This document shows, one piece after another, positions 1 to 9,400 of a stretch of DNA of 41,171 nucleotides. Origin of the DNA: Methanomassiliicoccales archaeon (lineage in GTDB: Archaea > Thermoplasmatota > Thermoplasmata > Methanomassiliicoccales > UBA472); the NCBI GenBank assembly GCA_028682915.1, contig JAJRAN010000092.1, positions 1 through 41,171 on the forward strand, written 5' to 3'. Position 1 is the stretch's first letter. Each line of letters opens with the position of its first letter. Below the pieces are notes generated by a model. It saw only the letters and a list, made by a program, of their open reading frames with translations. It searched no databases and had not been told where the DNA came from. The position numbers and the translations under genes are program-made.

Positions 1-2
1 TC

Positions 3-521
3 GACAAGAAGGGAAGGATCCAGGGCGTCGATGGCAAGAGGGTGCGCTTCGGAGAGGAGGGCTCGACCTACGTCCTCCGCGAGAGCCAGGGAAAGGTCAG
101 GAAGGAGATATCGGTGAGCGACTCCGACCTCGCCAACATCATCCGCACCAAGGCGGCGGTATACGCGGGCTGCAACGTCCTGCTGAAGACCATCGACAAG
201 GACTTCAAGGACCTGGACAAGATCTACATCGCCGGAGGCTTCGGCAACTACATCGACATCGAGAACGCGGTGGCCATCGGCCTCCTGCCCGATCTACCCC
301 GGAAGCGCTTCGACTTCATCGGCAACGCCGCTTTGGCCGGGGCGGTGCAGACGCTGCTGTCCAAGCGGAAGAGGAAAGAGGCCCTCCAAGCCTACGAGGA
401 CATGACTTACGTGGAGCTCTCCACCTCCCAGGCCTTCTTCGACGAGTTCTCCTCCGCCTCGTTCTTGCCTCATACCGACGGGGAGCGCTTCCCCTCGGTC
501 TGGAAGAGGATGAAGGGCTAG
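3..521 (+). CDS. Corrinoid activation/regeneration protein (RACo-type ASKHA ATPase), C-terminal part
   Basis: The reading frame is open from the window edge, so only the last ~172 residues are present; the 2Fe-2S domain and most of the ATPase lie outside. The visible part has the ASKHA/DUF4445 C-terminus: the YIAGGFGNYID segment, then IGLLPDLP and the FIGNAALAGA helix. RACo proteins use ATP hydrolysis to re-reduce inactive Co(II) corrinoid in the corrinoid iron-sulfur protein of the Wood-Ljungdahl pathway. That fits, because both corrinoid protein subunits lie on the opposite strand at 4.1-6.4 kb. RACo genes occur in acs clusters of acetogenic bacteria, so the pairing supports a bacterial-type cluster here. 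The target corrinoid protein is inferred from context; activators of other methyltransferase systems share this fold. Confidence 0.85.
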   Translation, partial: DKKGRIQGVDGKRVRFGEEGSTYVLRESQGKVRKEISVSDSDLANIIRTKAAVYAGCNVLLKTIDKDFKDLDKIYIAGGFGNYIDIENAVAIGLLPDLPRKRFDFIGNAALAGAVQTLLSKRKRKEALQAYEDMTYVELSTSQAFFDEFSSASFLPHTDGERFPSVWKRMKG

Positions 522-583
522 AGCTCGATCGTACAGGACCAAATCGGAAAGCTTTAAAGTGCCCCATCAGGCTTGTCAGGAGC

Positions 584-1612
584 ATGGAGTGGAATTGCCT
601 TCCTACATGTATCGGCTCGCTTCCTCACCTCAGGGCGAAGCAAGCGGTGGACGTGGCGCTGCGCCACCTAAGCCGGATCCCTTACTGGCCACAGCTCCCG
701 ACCATCGGTTTCGAGGAGAACATGTACGCCCAGTACGCCACGCATCTCCCGGGCGTCAGCATCGACGCCCACGCCAAGAGGATCAGCGTCGACCTGGATA
801 ATTACGATCCCGAGCGCTTCTACGAGGCAGTGCTGGGCGAGGACTTCCATTATTTCGATTACCCGCGCACCTGCTTCCACGGGCTCTACGAGCTCCTCGA
901 GGAACGGGAGCTGCCGGCCGGGGCGCTCTACCTCAAAGGCCAGGTGACTGGCCCTATCAGCCTCGGCCTGCAGGTCTTCGACCAGACGGGTAAGAGCGTG
1001 ATCTACGACGAGGCGTACTCCGAGATCGTGAGGATGGGGCTCAACATGATGATGCGGCAGCAGGAGTTCATGCTCAGGGAGAAGCATCCGCGGACCATCC
1101 TGTTCTTGGACGAGCCCTCGCTCTCCCTTGTAGGGACGCCTTTCGCCGCCATCTCCAAAGAGCACGTGATCCAATGGATCGACGAGGTGCTGCAGGGTGT
1201 GACCAGCGTCAAGGCCCTGCACTGCTGCGGCAACACCGATTGGCCCATGGTCCTTTCGACGAAGATCGACATGCTCTCCTTCGACGCCTACAGCTACGGC
1301 TACACCATCGCCCTCTATCCCGACGACGTGGCGGCCTTCCTGGAGAGGGGAGGGGCCGTCGCCTGGGGAATAGTCCCCAATGACGAGGAGGGATTGACGA
1401 AGGAGACCCCGGCTAGCCTGGTGGAGCGGTTGGAGCGGGAGATGTTCAACCTGAGCTCCAGGGGCATATCCCCCGATCTTATCTTCCGGGCCGCGCTGAT
1501 CACGCCGCAGTGCGGCCTCGCCACCTTGAACGACGAGACCTTGGCCGAGAGGACCCTGCACCTGCTGGCGAAGACCTCGGAGCTGATGCGGGAGCGACAT
1601 TCTCTGAGGTAG
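584..1612 (+). CDS. Core methionine synthase (MetE C-terminal-like, UroD/MetE superfamily)
   Basis: This 342-residue protein has only the catalytic barrel of cobalamin-independent methionine synthase and lacks the N-terminal MetE half. The expected zinc ligands are visible: His213 with Cys215 in the ALHCCGNTDW segment, and Cys310 in TPQCGLAT. The barrel starts with the IGSLPH motif typical of the family. Core MetE proteins in anaerobes such as Dehalococcoides take the methyl group from the methylated corrinoid iron-sulfur protein rather than from folate. Here the gene lies between RACo and CooC and opposite the corrinoid protein genes, so methyl transfer from methyl-CoFeSP to homocysteine is the likely reaction (inference). 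The stop lies 3 bases before the cooC start, so the two are probably cotranscribed. A different methyl-acceptor thiol is possible. Confidence 0.75.
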   Translation: MEWNCLPTCIGSLPHLRAKQAVDVALRHLSRIPYWPQLPTIGFEENMYAQYATHLPGVSIDAHAKRISVDLDNYDPERFYEAVLGEDFHYFDYPRTCFHGLYELLEERELPAGALYLKGQVTGPISLGLQVFDQTGKSVIYDEAYSEIVRMGLNMMMRQQEFMLREKHPRTILFLDEPSLSLVGTPFAAISKEHVIQWIDEVLQGVTSVKALHCCGNTDWPMVLSTKIDMLSFDAYSYGYTIALYPDDVAAFLERGGAVAWGIVPNDEEGLTKETPASLVERLEREMFNLSSRGISPDLIFRAALITPQCGLATLNDETLAERTLHLLAKTSELMRERHSLR

Positions 1613-1615
1613 GAG

Positions 1616-2368
1616 ATGAGCTACAGGATCGCCGTGGTGGGCAAGGGTGGCGTGGGCAAGAGCACGATATCCGCCATGCTGGTTAGAGCCCTCCATCAAT
1701 CCTCGGACAAGCTGATCATGGCGGTGGACGCCGACCCCAATGCCAATCTGGGCGAGAAGCTCGGCGCAAGGCCGGAGCATACTATCGGGGAGCTCCGGGA
1801 GCAGCTGCTCAAGAAAGCGGATGAGATCCCTCCCGGCCAGAGCAAGCAGGAGTACGTCGAGTACCAGATGCGCCTGGCGACCGTCGAGGGCCCCGGCTTC
1901 GACCTGCTCACCATGGGCCGTCCGGAGGGGCCAGGGTGCTATTGCTACATCAACAACATATTGCGCACCTTCCTGGACCTGGCCATGGAAAAGTATGATT
2001 TCGTGGTCATCGACAACGAGGCAGGGATGGAGCACCTGTCGAGGAGGACCACAATGAGCATGGACGTCCTACTCCTGGTCACGGACCCGACCAAGGTCGG
2101 GGTGGAGACCGCCTCGAGGCTCCTCGCCTTGGCGAAGGAGATGGGCCTGGAGGCCAAGAAGAAGGTCCTGATCATCAATGGGATGAGGGAAGCCCTGCAT
2201 GACGTGGTGCAGCAGGAGGTCGAAAGGATCGATGTTGACGAGGTCGTACGCATCCCCTTCAGCGACGACTTGCTGAACTTCTCCACCGAGGGCCTGTCCA
2301 TCTGGGAGTTGAGCGAGGCCGATCATGCCTACAAGGCCCTCGCCACTGCGGCGGCTAGGATCATCTGA
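1616..2368 (+). CDS. cooC: CooC-type nickel-insertion ATPase for CO dehydrogenase (copy 1)
   Basis: This is a 250-residue MinD/SIMIBI P-loop ATPase. The deviant Walker A GKGGVGKST is at residues ~9-17 and the switch aspartate at DADPNANLG. The CooC-specific metal-binding Cys-x-Cys is in GPGCYCYINN, and a Walker B-like FVVIDNEAGMEH follows. CooC dimerises around the CxC pair and drives ATP-dependent nickel insertion into the C-cluster of CODH. It is 3 bases downstream of the methionine synthase gene and within 8 kb of the CODH-ACS fusion gene, its probable client. A second paralogue lies at 22.4-23.2 kb, so the two may serve different sites (C-cluster and A-cluster); that split is inference. 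Confidence 0.9.
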   Translation: MSYRIAVVGKGGVGKSTISAMLVRALHQSSDKLIMAVDADPNANLGEKLGARPEHTIGELREQLLKKADEIPPGQSKQEYVEYQMRLATVEGPGFDLLTMGRPEGPGCYCYINNILRTFLDLAMEKYDFVVIDNEAGMEHLSRRTTMSMDVLLLVTDPTKVGVETASRLLALAKEMGLEAKKKVLIINGMREALHDVVQQEVERIDVDEVVRIPFSDDLLNFSTEGLSIWELSEADHAYKALATAAARII

Positions 2369-2432
2369 GAGATTCTTAGAGATATTCGCATCTCGCCCCT
2401 TGGATGCTTAGAGCGCGTCACCTGGCGAAATC

Positions 2433-2490
2433 AAAAATAAAAAAAAGGGGTGGTCACTGAGGGACCCGGGATGACCGTTCCGTCCCTCAG
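2433..2490 (-). terminator. Hairpin plus T-run terminator behind the aldehyde dehydrogenase gene
   Basis: A perfect 9-bp stem (CTGAGGGAC at 2457-2465 pairing with 2482-2490) has a 16-base loop. Read on the minus strand it is followed by a T-rich run (complement of 2433-2446). It sits between the convergent cooC and aldehyde dehydrogenase genes. It best fits the minus-strand transcript; the plus side has only a short T5 stretch. Confidence 0.6.
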
Positions 2491-2515
2491 CGCTTTAATG
2501 GATTTTTAGCTAGAC

Positions 2516-3973
2516 TCACTTCCCGTACTTGGCCCAGTAATCGGCGAAGAGCGCCTCGTCGGTGGGGATCGGCTTGGGGGTGGGCAGGATGCGCGAGACC
2601 CAGGTGAGGTTCACGAACATCCTGGCGTTGACGTTCTCGGTGGTTATGTTGCGTCCCCAGGTGCCGCAGGAGAGCGAGAGCGTGAATGGCAGGCCGTTGC
2701 GCGGGCCACCGGCGCCCTCGTTCATGTTCTGGTTCACCATGACCCTCCCGGTCTTGGTGTTGAATGCCAGGTCCTCCACGTGCTTGTCGTTCTTGGTGTG
2801 GATGCCACAGCTGTGCCCCAGTCCCTGGTACCCGGTGATCTTGTTGACCCAGTCGACGGCGTTCTTGAACGGGTCGTGGTACTTGTAGAGGGCTAGGACG
2901 ACGGACAGCTTCTCCCCGGAGAAGGGGTGCTCGGGGCCGGCCCCGTTCTCTTCCACCACCAGATATGTCTTCCCCTCGGGAAGGTCGATGTTGGCGAGCT
3001 TGGCGATGTGACCAGCAGACTTGGCGATTACGTCCAGGCTTGGGATCGCCCCTCCGGTTGGCCACATGACCTTCTGCAGGCGGGCCTTCTCCTCGGGGGT
3101 GCACACGTACGCGCCCATCTTCTCCATCTTCTCGACCAGGGGCTTGTAGATGGACGCGTGGGCGACGATGGCGTTGTCGGCAAGGCAGCTGGTGGCGTAG
3201 TCGAACAGCTTGCCGCGGGTGATCATGAGGGCAGCGTCATCGAGGTCTGCGGTCTCATCCACCACGTGCACGGTGTTGCCGACCCCCACACCATACGCGG
3301 GGGTTCCGGAGCTGTACGCGGACCTGACCATGTCGACGCCGCCGGTGGCGACGACCAGGTCGGACTGGCGCATGAGCTCCTGGGTCTTGGCGATCGATGG
3401 CTTCTGGATGATCTGTATGAGGTCCTCGGGCACGCCGATGGCCCTGCAGCCGTTGCGCATGAGGTTGACGGCCAGCTCGGAGGACTTCTGGGTCTTGGGG
3501 TGGGCGGCGACGATGATGGCGTTCTTGCCCTTCAAGGCGCACAGCGCCTTCATGGGCGGCGTCGCGTCCGGCCCGGTGGACGGTATGATGGCGGCCACGA
3601 CGCCAACGGGCTTCGCGATCTTGACCAGCTGCTTGACAGGGTCCTCCTCGACGATCCCGACGGTCCTGATGCTCTTCATGTCCTGGATGGTGCCGGTGAC
3701 GCGCAGGCGTATCTTGGTTATCTTGTCCTCGACGTTGCCGAACCCTCCCTCCTCGACAGCGAGCTTGGCGAGGGCCTCCTTCTCCTTCACCACGGCCCAC
3801 CCGATGGCCATGACAAGCATGTCCGCTTGGGCCTGGTCGTAGTGCTCGATGGCCTTCATGGCTTGACGCGCCTTCGCCATCATCTCCGAGATCTCTGGCT
3901 TCGGATCGGGTTTCGGCTCAGGTGGCTTTGCAGCCGCTGGAGCGGCAGGGGCAGTAGTCGGTTGATTTGTCAT
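2516..3973 (-). CDS. CoA-acylating aldehyde dehydrogenase (EutE/SauS-like)
   Basis: This 485-residue protein has the acylating aldehyde dehydrogenase fold and would interconvert acyl-CoA + NAD(P)H with aldehyde + CoA. The probable catalytic cysteine is Cys263 in YATSCLADNAIV. The family C-terminal motif (LSCGTWGRNITTENVNARMF) is clear. Residues ~1-28 form a Pro/Ala/Lys-rich tail (TAPAAPAAAKPPEPKPDPKP) that precedes the globular domain and looks like a disordered linker. It lies 189 bases behind acsC on the same strand, so acetyl-CoA from the CODH-ACS system is an obvious substrate and acetaldehyde the product. Relatives act on sulfoacetaldehyde or succinate semialdehyde, so the substrate is inferred from context. 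Start ATG at 3973. Confidence 0.82.
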   Translation of the reverse strand: MTNQPTTAPAAPAAAKPPEPKPDPKPEISEMMAKARQAMKAIEHYDQAQADMLVMAIGWAVVKEKEALAKLAVEEGGFGNVEDKITKIRLRVTGTIQDMKSIRTVGIVEEDPVKQLVKIAKPVGVVAAIIPSTGPDATPPMKALCALKGKNAIIVAAHPKTQKSSELAVNLMRNGCRAIGVPEDLIQIIQKPSIAKTQELMRQSDLVVATGGVDMVRSAYSSGTPAYGVGVGNTVHVVDETADLDDAALMITRGKLFDYATSCLADNAIVAHASIYKPLVEKMEKMGAYVCTPEEKARLQKVMWPTGGAIPSLDVIAKSAGHIAKLANIDLPEGKTYLVVEENGAGPEHPFSGEKLSVVLALYKYHDPFKNAVDWVNKITGYQGLGHSCGIHTKNDKHVEDLAFNTKTGRVMVNQNMNEGAGGPRNGLPFTLSLSCGTWGRNITTENVNARMFVNLTWVSRILPTPKPIPTDEALFADYWAKYGK

Positions 3974-4162
3974 GAGCGCATCAAGTGAAAACTGCCTACT
4001 TAACCCTTATCTACTGAGCTTGCATGGAATGACGGAGAATTTCACGCCGAACGCAGGAAGAACGCATAATTCCCGTAAAAAATCCCAATCTCCTCCACGC
4101 CGTTAATTCCGTACTACCATGGCTTCCATCCCTCTACCACCGACGTCCCTAGGTCGCGCTGG

Positions 4163-5491
4163 CTAGCTTAGATTCTTCAGGAACTTGGGTATCCCCGACG
4201 ATTCCTTCGGTCCAACGACGACCCTCATCCCGCTCAGCTCCTGAAGCTTCCCGCTCATCCTCGACACCATGCCCGGCATCACGAGGACCTCGGACCCGCT
4301 CCTCTCCTTGGCAGCCGATGACTCGAGCGCCTTGACCACGATCTCGGGTGTCAGCTTGCCGGCGGAGAACGCGGTCATCACGCTCAGCCCTTCCGAGTCC
4401 ACCACCAGCAGCCAGGCCGGTACCTTCGACTTCTCTATGTCCGCCAGGACCGTGAAGTAGGTGAGGGAGAAGTTGGTGGTGAAGAGGATGGGCGCGCCCT
4501 CCTTGGCCCCGTTCACCGGATACAGGCCCGGCTTGACCTGGATCGGGACCTGCGGGTCGGTGTAGATGTTCTGTCGTAGCACGAAGAGAGGCAAGGCCTG
4601 CGCCTCGGAGATGTCATCGAAGATCACCAGGCTGCCGTACTTCATCACCGCGAGCATGCCCTTGAGCACTGCCTCCTCGCCCTTGCCCGCGTCGACGAGG
4701 ATGGGATATCCCAGCCCCCGGAATAGCTTCTTCACGGAGAGCTTGCGGACCTTGCTGCAGCCCTCGAGCTGGTCCTTCAGGCTCTTGGAGCCTAGGTCGA
4801 GGACCAGGTCCTCCAAGCCCGTCGCCTTGGCCTTGGCCGCCAGGTCCGCCATCTCGTTCAGGTCCTTTGCCCCGGTCAATGCCATCGGGCAGCCCAAGGT
4901 CCTGGCCACCGACGCCATCTCGGCCAAGTTCCGCTGGTCGGCCCCGTAGAGCAAGGGCCTCCTCGCCGCCACCTTGGAGGCGGCGACCTTCATGCGCTCG
5001 GGGGAGCTGGATACGAGCACCAGGGGCAGGTCGCAGGCCGAGGCGGCCTCCTCGACGGCCGATGCGAACTTGGACGGATCACCCGAATCGTCCTTGACGG
5101 CGATGGAATCGAAGCCGAGGGTCTGGCCGACGCGCTCGAATCGCACCGATCTGATGGCCTCGACCCTTCCTCGTACCTCATCCTTGGGCAGCTGATCCGA
5201 AACCGCGACCGCGAACGCCGTGGGATGGAAGAACTTCTTTTCGTGGCGGTAGATCTCGGTCTCGTCCCCCATCTCTATCGCCCTCTGCCCCGAACCGAAC
5301 CTGACCAGGCGGATGGGTGGGGCGGAGGAGGCGGCCAGGGCGGCCTTGCCCTCCTCGGAGACGAACGGGCAATCCTCCAGCTTGGCCTTGGAATTGGCCA
5401 GCTGCATGGCGAACGCCAGGCAGGTGGGGTAGTTGCACTTGCCACAGTTCTTCTTGGGCAGGTGCTTGAAGATCTCGATGGCGGTCGGCAT
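4163..5491 (-). CDS. acsC: Corrinoid iron-sulfur protein large (gamma) subunit, AcsC/CdhE
   Basis: This 442-residue protein begins with the cluster-binding motif NCGKCNYPTCLAFAM and a fourth cysteine in EDCPF (residues ~16-41). That arrangement holds the low-potential 4Fe-4S cluster that reduces the corrinoid. It is followed by a TIM barrel and a C-terminal cobamide-binding domain. The subunit carries the methyl group from the methyl-pterin methyltransferase to acetyl-CoA synthase. Its start is 1 base from the acsD stop, so the subunits are translated together. Length agrees with bacterial AcsC and archaeal CdhE. The neighbouring small subunit and synthase are bacterial-type, so the symbol acsC is used here. 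Confidence 0.95.
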   Translation of the reverse strand: MPTAIEIFKHLPKKNCGKCNYPTCLAFAMQLANSKAKLEDCPFVSEEGKAALAASSAPPIRLVRFGSGQRAIEMGDETEIYRHEKKFFHPTAFAVAVSDQLPKDEVRGRVEAIRSVRFERVGQTLGFDSIAVKDDSGDPSKFASAVEEAASACDLPLVLVSSSPERMKVAASKVAARRPLLYGADQRNLAEMASVARTLGCPMALTGAKDLNEMADLAAKAKATGLEDLVLDLGSKSLKDQLEGCSKVRKLSVKKLFRGLGYPILVDAGKGEEAVLKGMLAVMKYGSLVIFDDISEAQALPLFVLRQNIYTDPQVPIQVKPGLYPVNGAKEGAPILFTTNFSLTYFTVLADIEKSKVPAWLLVVDSEGLSVMTAFSAGKLTPEIVVKALESSAAKERSGSEVLVMPGMVSRMSGKLQELSGMRVVVGPKESSGIPKFLKNLS

Positions 5492-5492
5492 T

Positions 5493-6446
5493 TTAGACCC
5501 CCCCGCTCAGGCCGTCGATGGCCCTGCGCACGATGCCCGCGGAGCTGGGCGAGCGCATGATCAGGACGTCCGCGCCGGAGACCAGCGCCGCCAGGCCGGT
5601 GGTGGCCTCCCACCAGACGGCCCTCTCCTCCAGCCCGTCGTGGCCCTCCAGCTCCTCGCTCGCCTCCTTGGCCTTCCACGCCGAGGTGGTGTCGCAGATC
5701 AGCGGCACCTGGAGCATGGAGTCGCCCATCAGGGCCGCCAGGCGAATCCGCTCCATTACCGAGTACGAGTACTCCAGCCCCATCCCCAGCGCGGCGAACA
5801 GAGGGTCGAGGACGATGCGGTCCTTCCGGGTCCCGAAGTCGATCAGGAGGATGTTTATCTGCTTGCTCAGGTTGACGTCCAGATTGGCGAAGGATATGAT
5901 GGAGTGGTCGTTGGCCATGGCCGCCGCGGAGACGCTCTTGTAGGCCGATTCCTCCGCCTGGCCCAGGAGCAGCCGCTCCTTCGGGGCGGCGTTGCTCACC
6001 ACCTCCATCACCTTGGCGTCCTTCTCTTCGTGGCCGGAGCCATAGACGATGAGGGGCACGTCCACCGCCCTCAGCACCTTGAGGACGGTCTGCGCCGCCT
6101 CCTCCGGGGAGCGGTCCAGCTCCTCCGGGTTCGTCGAGTGAAGCTTGAGGCATATCAGGTCGGCGCCGCGCGATATCCAGGCCTTGGCCCAGGTGACGGG
6201 GTCCTCGCAATCCGCTTGGAATTCCTTCCGCACCTGCTCGGGCAGCTCTTCCAGGTAATCCAGCACCTCTCCGGCGATCAGCGGGCGATTGACCATGGCG
6301 CCCTCGTAAGAAAGGAAGGGCATCCCGGTCTCGCCGCCGATCGCCAGCTTCTTGGCTCGGGAGCCTCCCTCGTCCGCGGTAGCGCCCAGGCTCACGACGC
6401 CGATCTTGCCCGTCCACTTCTCCTTGGTTACTGGTACCTCTGTCAT
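5493..6446 (-). CDS. acsD: Corrinoid iron-sulfur protein small (delta) subunit, AcsD/CdhD
   Basis: This 317-residue TIM-barrel protein matches bacterial AcsD in length and in remembered segments such as VNRPLIAGEVLD, GADLICLKLHSTNPEE, LLLGQAEE, YKSVSAAAMA and MERIRLAALMGDSML. Archaeal CdhD is usually longer (over 400 residues), so the bacterial length is notable. It pairs with AcsC to form the heterodimer that shuttles the methyl group. The gene lies 16 bases behind the CODH-ACS fusion gene and 1 base before acsC, in one operon. No folate or pterin methyltransferase (AcsE/MtrH type) is visible in this window, so the methyl donor is encoded elsewhere. Confidence 0.93.
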   Translation of the reverse strand: MTEVPVTKEKWTGKIGVVSLGATADEGGSRAKKLAIGGETGMPFLSYEGAMVNRPLIAGEVLDYLEELPEQVRKEFQADCEDPVTWAKAWISRGADLICLKLHSTNPEELDRSPEEAAQTVLKVLRAVDVPLIVYGSGHEEKDAKVMEVVSNAAPKERLLLGQAEESAYKSVSAAAMANDHSIISFANLDVNLSKQINILLIDFGTRKDRIVLDPLFAALGMGLEYSYSVMERIRLAALMGDSMLQVPLICDTTSAWKAKEASEELEGHDGLEERAVWWEATTGLAALVSGADVLIMRSPSSAGIVRRAIDGLSGGV

Positions 6447-6462
6447 CTCCTCACCTCGAGCG

Positions 6463-9400
6463 TCATTGTAGCAGCGGGGGCATCCTCAGCGCGGGATGGT
6501 CCACCTTGGCCATCCACTCCACCAGGCCTTCCGCCGTTTCGGTGACCGTCTCGTCCGCGATCTTGTCCACGAAGTCCGGCTCGCCCAGCTCCTCGGCCCT
6601 CCTCTTGAGCGCATCCTGCATCTGGGTCTTGAGATCCTTCGGCATCCAGGCGATGCGCAGGAACCCGCCGTCCGCGGATATGAACTTCTTGGATAGTATG
6701 TACTTGCGCCCCACGCCGATGAAGCCCGGGGTCTGCTTTCCCCCTCCGATGCTACCGGCCAAGGTGGAGAACTTCATCCCCACCGGGGTCATGCCAGGGT
6801 ACTCGCGGTTGACTAGGATGACCGCCTGAGCGTCCGCGGTCATGGCCACGATGACCTCGAAGCAGCCGCAGGAGGTCATGGGGTCCTCCATCATGGTGTA
6901 GGCGTTGAACCTCTCCAGCTTGCCGCGTGTCAGCTCGCGCACGGCCCGGTTCACGCCTTCCCATTGTCCTTTGGTGGCGTCGATGACCTCTCCCTTGGGG
7001 ACGGGCTGGTTCGGTCCGGTGGGCGCAATCTCCTTGGCGGCCTTGGCGTCGAGCCAATTGATCGCGCCGCACAGGCCGAGGCGCTCCGGGGTGATAATGC
7101 ATATATGGTCTGGAGCGAAGGACTGACAGAGCGAGCAGGTGAACATCGTCTCCACCGCCTCGTCGGTAAGTCCGGCCAGGCGCTGGTCCCTCTGCCTGTA
7201 CTTCTCCTGCGCCATGGGAAGAAGCTCGGTCGCCTTGGCCTCGTCGGTGATGATGGTGACCTGGACCCTGGACACGATGTTGCTGAACTCCGCCTTGATC
7301 TTGGTCACTAGGATGTCTCCGAAGTGCTTGAAACGCAACCCCGCGCGAACTGAGCTCTTGGAGAGCCTCACCCAGATGGTGTTCCTCTGGCCAGTGTGCC
7401 AAGCCCCCTCGGCGAAGTTCACGAACTGATGGATCCTGCGCTCCAGGACAGTTTCGAAGTCCTCTTGCATCTTCTTGCCGTAGACGTCCACCAGTATGAC
7501 CAAGGGCGTCCTTGCGCCCTCCGGCATCTGGTCCACGTCCTTGCCTATGATTGTGATCCTCCCATCCTCCACCTGGTCCTCGGGGAGCATGCGCAGCAGC
7601 TCGAAGGCCAGGGTCTTGGCTGCGCCTCCCACCTCCACGTATGTGTCGGGCCTACGGACGGTCTCTCCCTCGAAGGCCGGCCCGTACGCCACTGGGATGT
7701 CCACGTGCGCCAACCTGACCTGGATGCCGCGCAGCTCGATGGCCGTCTGGACCATCTTGCCGTAATCTGGCTGGGAGATGAATCTCTCGGGGATCGGCTC
7801 GACCTCCTGGTCGGTGATGGTGGGCGAGCCGTTGAGCAGCACCGCGAACTCCGCCGCGGCCTTGATGGAATCGATGGGGCCGAGCTGGAGCACGAACACC
7901 TTCGGCCTCCTCTGCAGGTACTTCTGCAGTCGCTCGCGGTCGCCCTTCTGCACGTTGCCGAAGGTCAGCGCGGCGCGTATCGCGAAATTGAGAGCATGTA
8001 TCACCTGGGTGAACTCGCCCACCGGGTAGAGCATGACGTCGAGGCCCACCTTCACCCCCTGGTCCTGAAGCTGGCGGACGGTGTCGAAGGAGGCGATGAT
8101 GAGCATTCCCTTGGACTGGCAGTCGCGCACGACCTTGAGAAGGGCCTGGGGGTCGCTCGCGCTCCCCACCAAGACTGCGCATCCAGGAATGGTGTCGTCC
8201 ACGAACGCCACCCCCAGCTCGCGCAGGACCTTGTCGGGGATGAAGCCGCAATAGTCGGTGCCCTCGTACGGCCTCTCGGTAGGAATGTACTTCAAGGCCT
8301 CGATCACCTCGGCCGCCACCATGACCGCCTCCCCGGCGGCCAAGGCGTTGTCGTAGGTGGCCTCCTCCCTGATCAGGGAACGGGCCTGGCCCAGTACCCC
8401 CGGCATGTCCGTGAGTCGGCGCACCTCCTTCCCCTGCCAGGCAAGGACGGCGGGGAGCGAGTAGCCGGTCTCGGGGAACTCCACCTTCTGATCGTAGCCG
8501 TAGCGCTCTATAGCCACCGAGAGGAGCTGGTCCGCGAATCCCGTGGCGATGATGGCGCCGTCGATCGCCTTGGAGTAGAGCTGCCGCGCCTTGAGCGGTG
8601 CGCCCTTCTCCGCCTGGTAATGGTTCTCCAGCTTGAGCTTCCAGCGCCGGCGCTCTATCTCGTTCAGCAGCTTCCTGGCCGCGAGCTCGGGGACCGGCTC
8701 GAAGAAGAACCTGCCACCGAAGACGTCCTGGGTGGTGTTGGTGAGCACCTCCGTCACCAGGTCCGAGCCGTAGATGTAGTTGATCGTGCCCACGTGCACC
8801 GGCAGTCCGAACGCCACCGCCCACGTGCCGATGGACACGGCCTTCTCGTGGTTGGCCTCGGGGGCGCTTACCGCGAAGGGGATGGAATTAACATCCACCC
8901 CGAAATGATTGGCCAGCTCCGTGGCCAGGTTCATGGCCCGGGTGTTGTCGACGCAGGACCCCATGTGCCAGATCGGCGGAAGGTCGACATCGTTGGCCTG
9001 GGACAGCTCCTCCAGGAACGCCTTGAGGCCAGGTCCCGCGTACAGCTCCGTGGCCGCCGAGGAGAGGAACCCGTTCTTGGCGAAGGCGCCCGCGGAGCAT
9101 CCGGTGGCCAGGACCAGCACGTCGTTACGGAGCAGCTCCTGCGCGATGGCCAAATGATCGTAGTCCTGCTCGGAGCGCTGGTTGTTGCAGCCGGCCATCA
9201 GGGCTATGCCCCTGACCCTTCCCGCCTTCAGCGCGTGGACCAGGTGCATCCATGGGTCCTCCGGCGCCAGCTTGGACAGGAGCTCTTCCACCTGCTCCAG
9301 CGAGAAGCCGGCGATGACCTCGGAGCGGACGTCGGGGATGCTGACCTTGGCCGGGTCCCGGCGCTTGAAGGCCTCGATGGCCATCCTGATGATGGTGCGG

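Noticed and set aside
668-2035. A 455-codon minus-strand frame opposite the methionine synthase and cooC genes
   Set aside because: It spans two clearly recognised genes on the other strand and has no recognisable motif; shadow frame.
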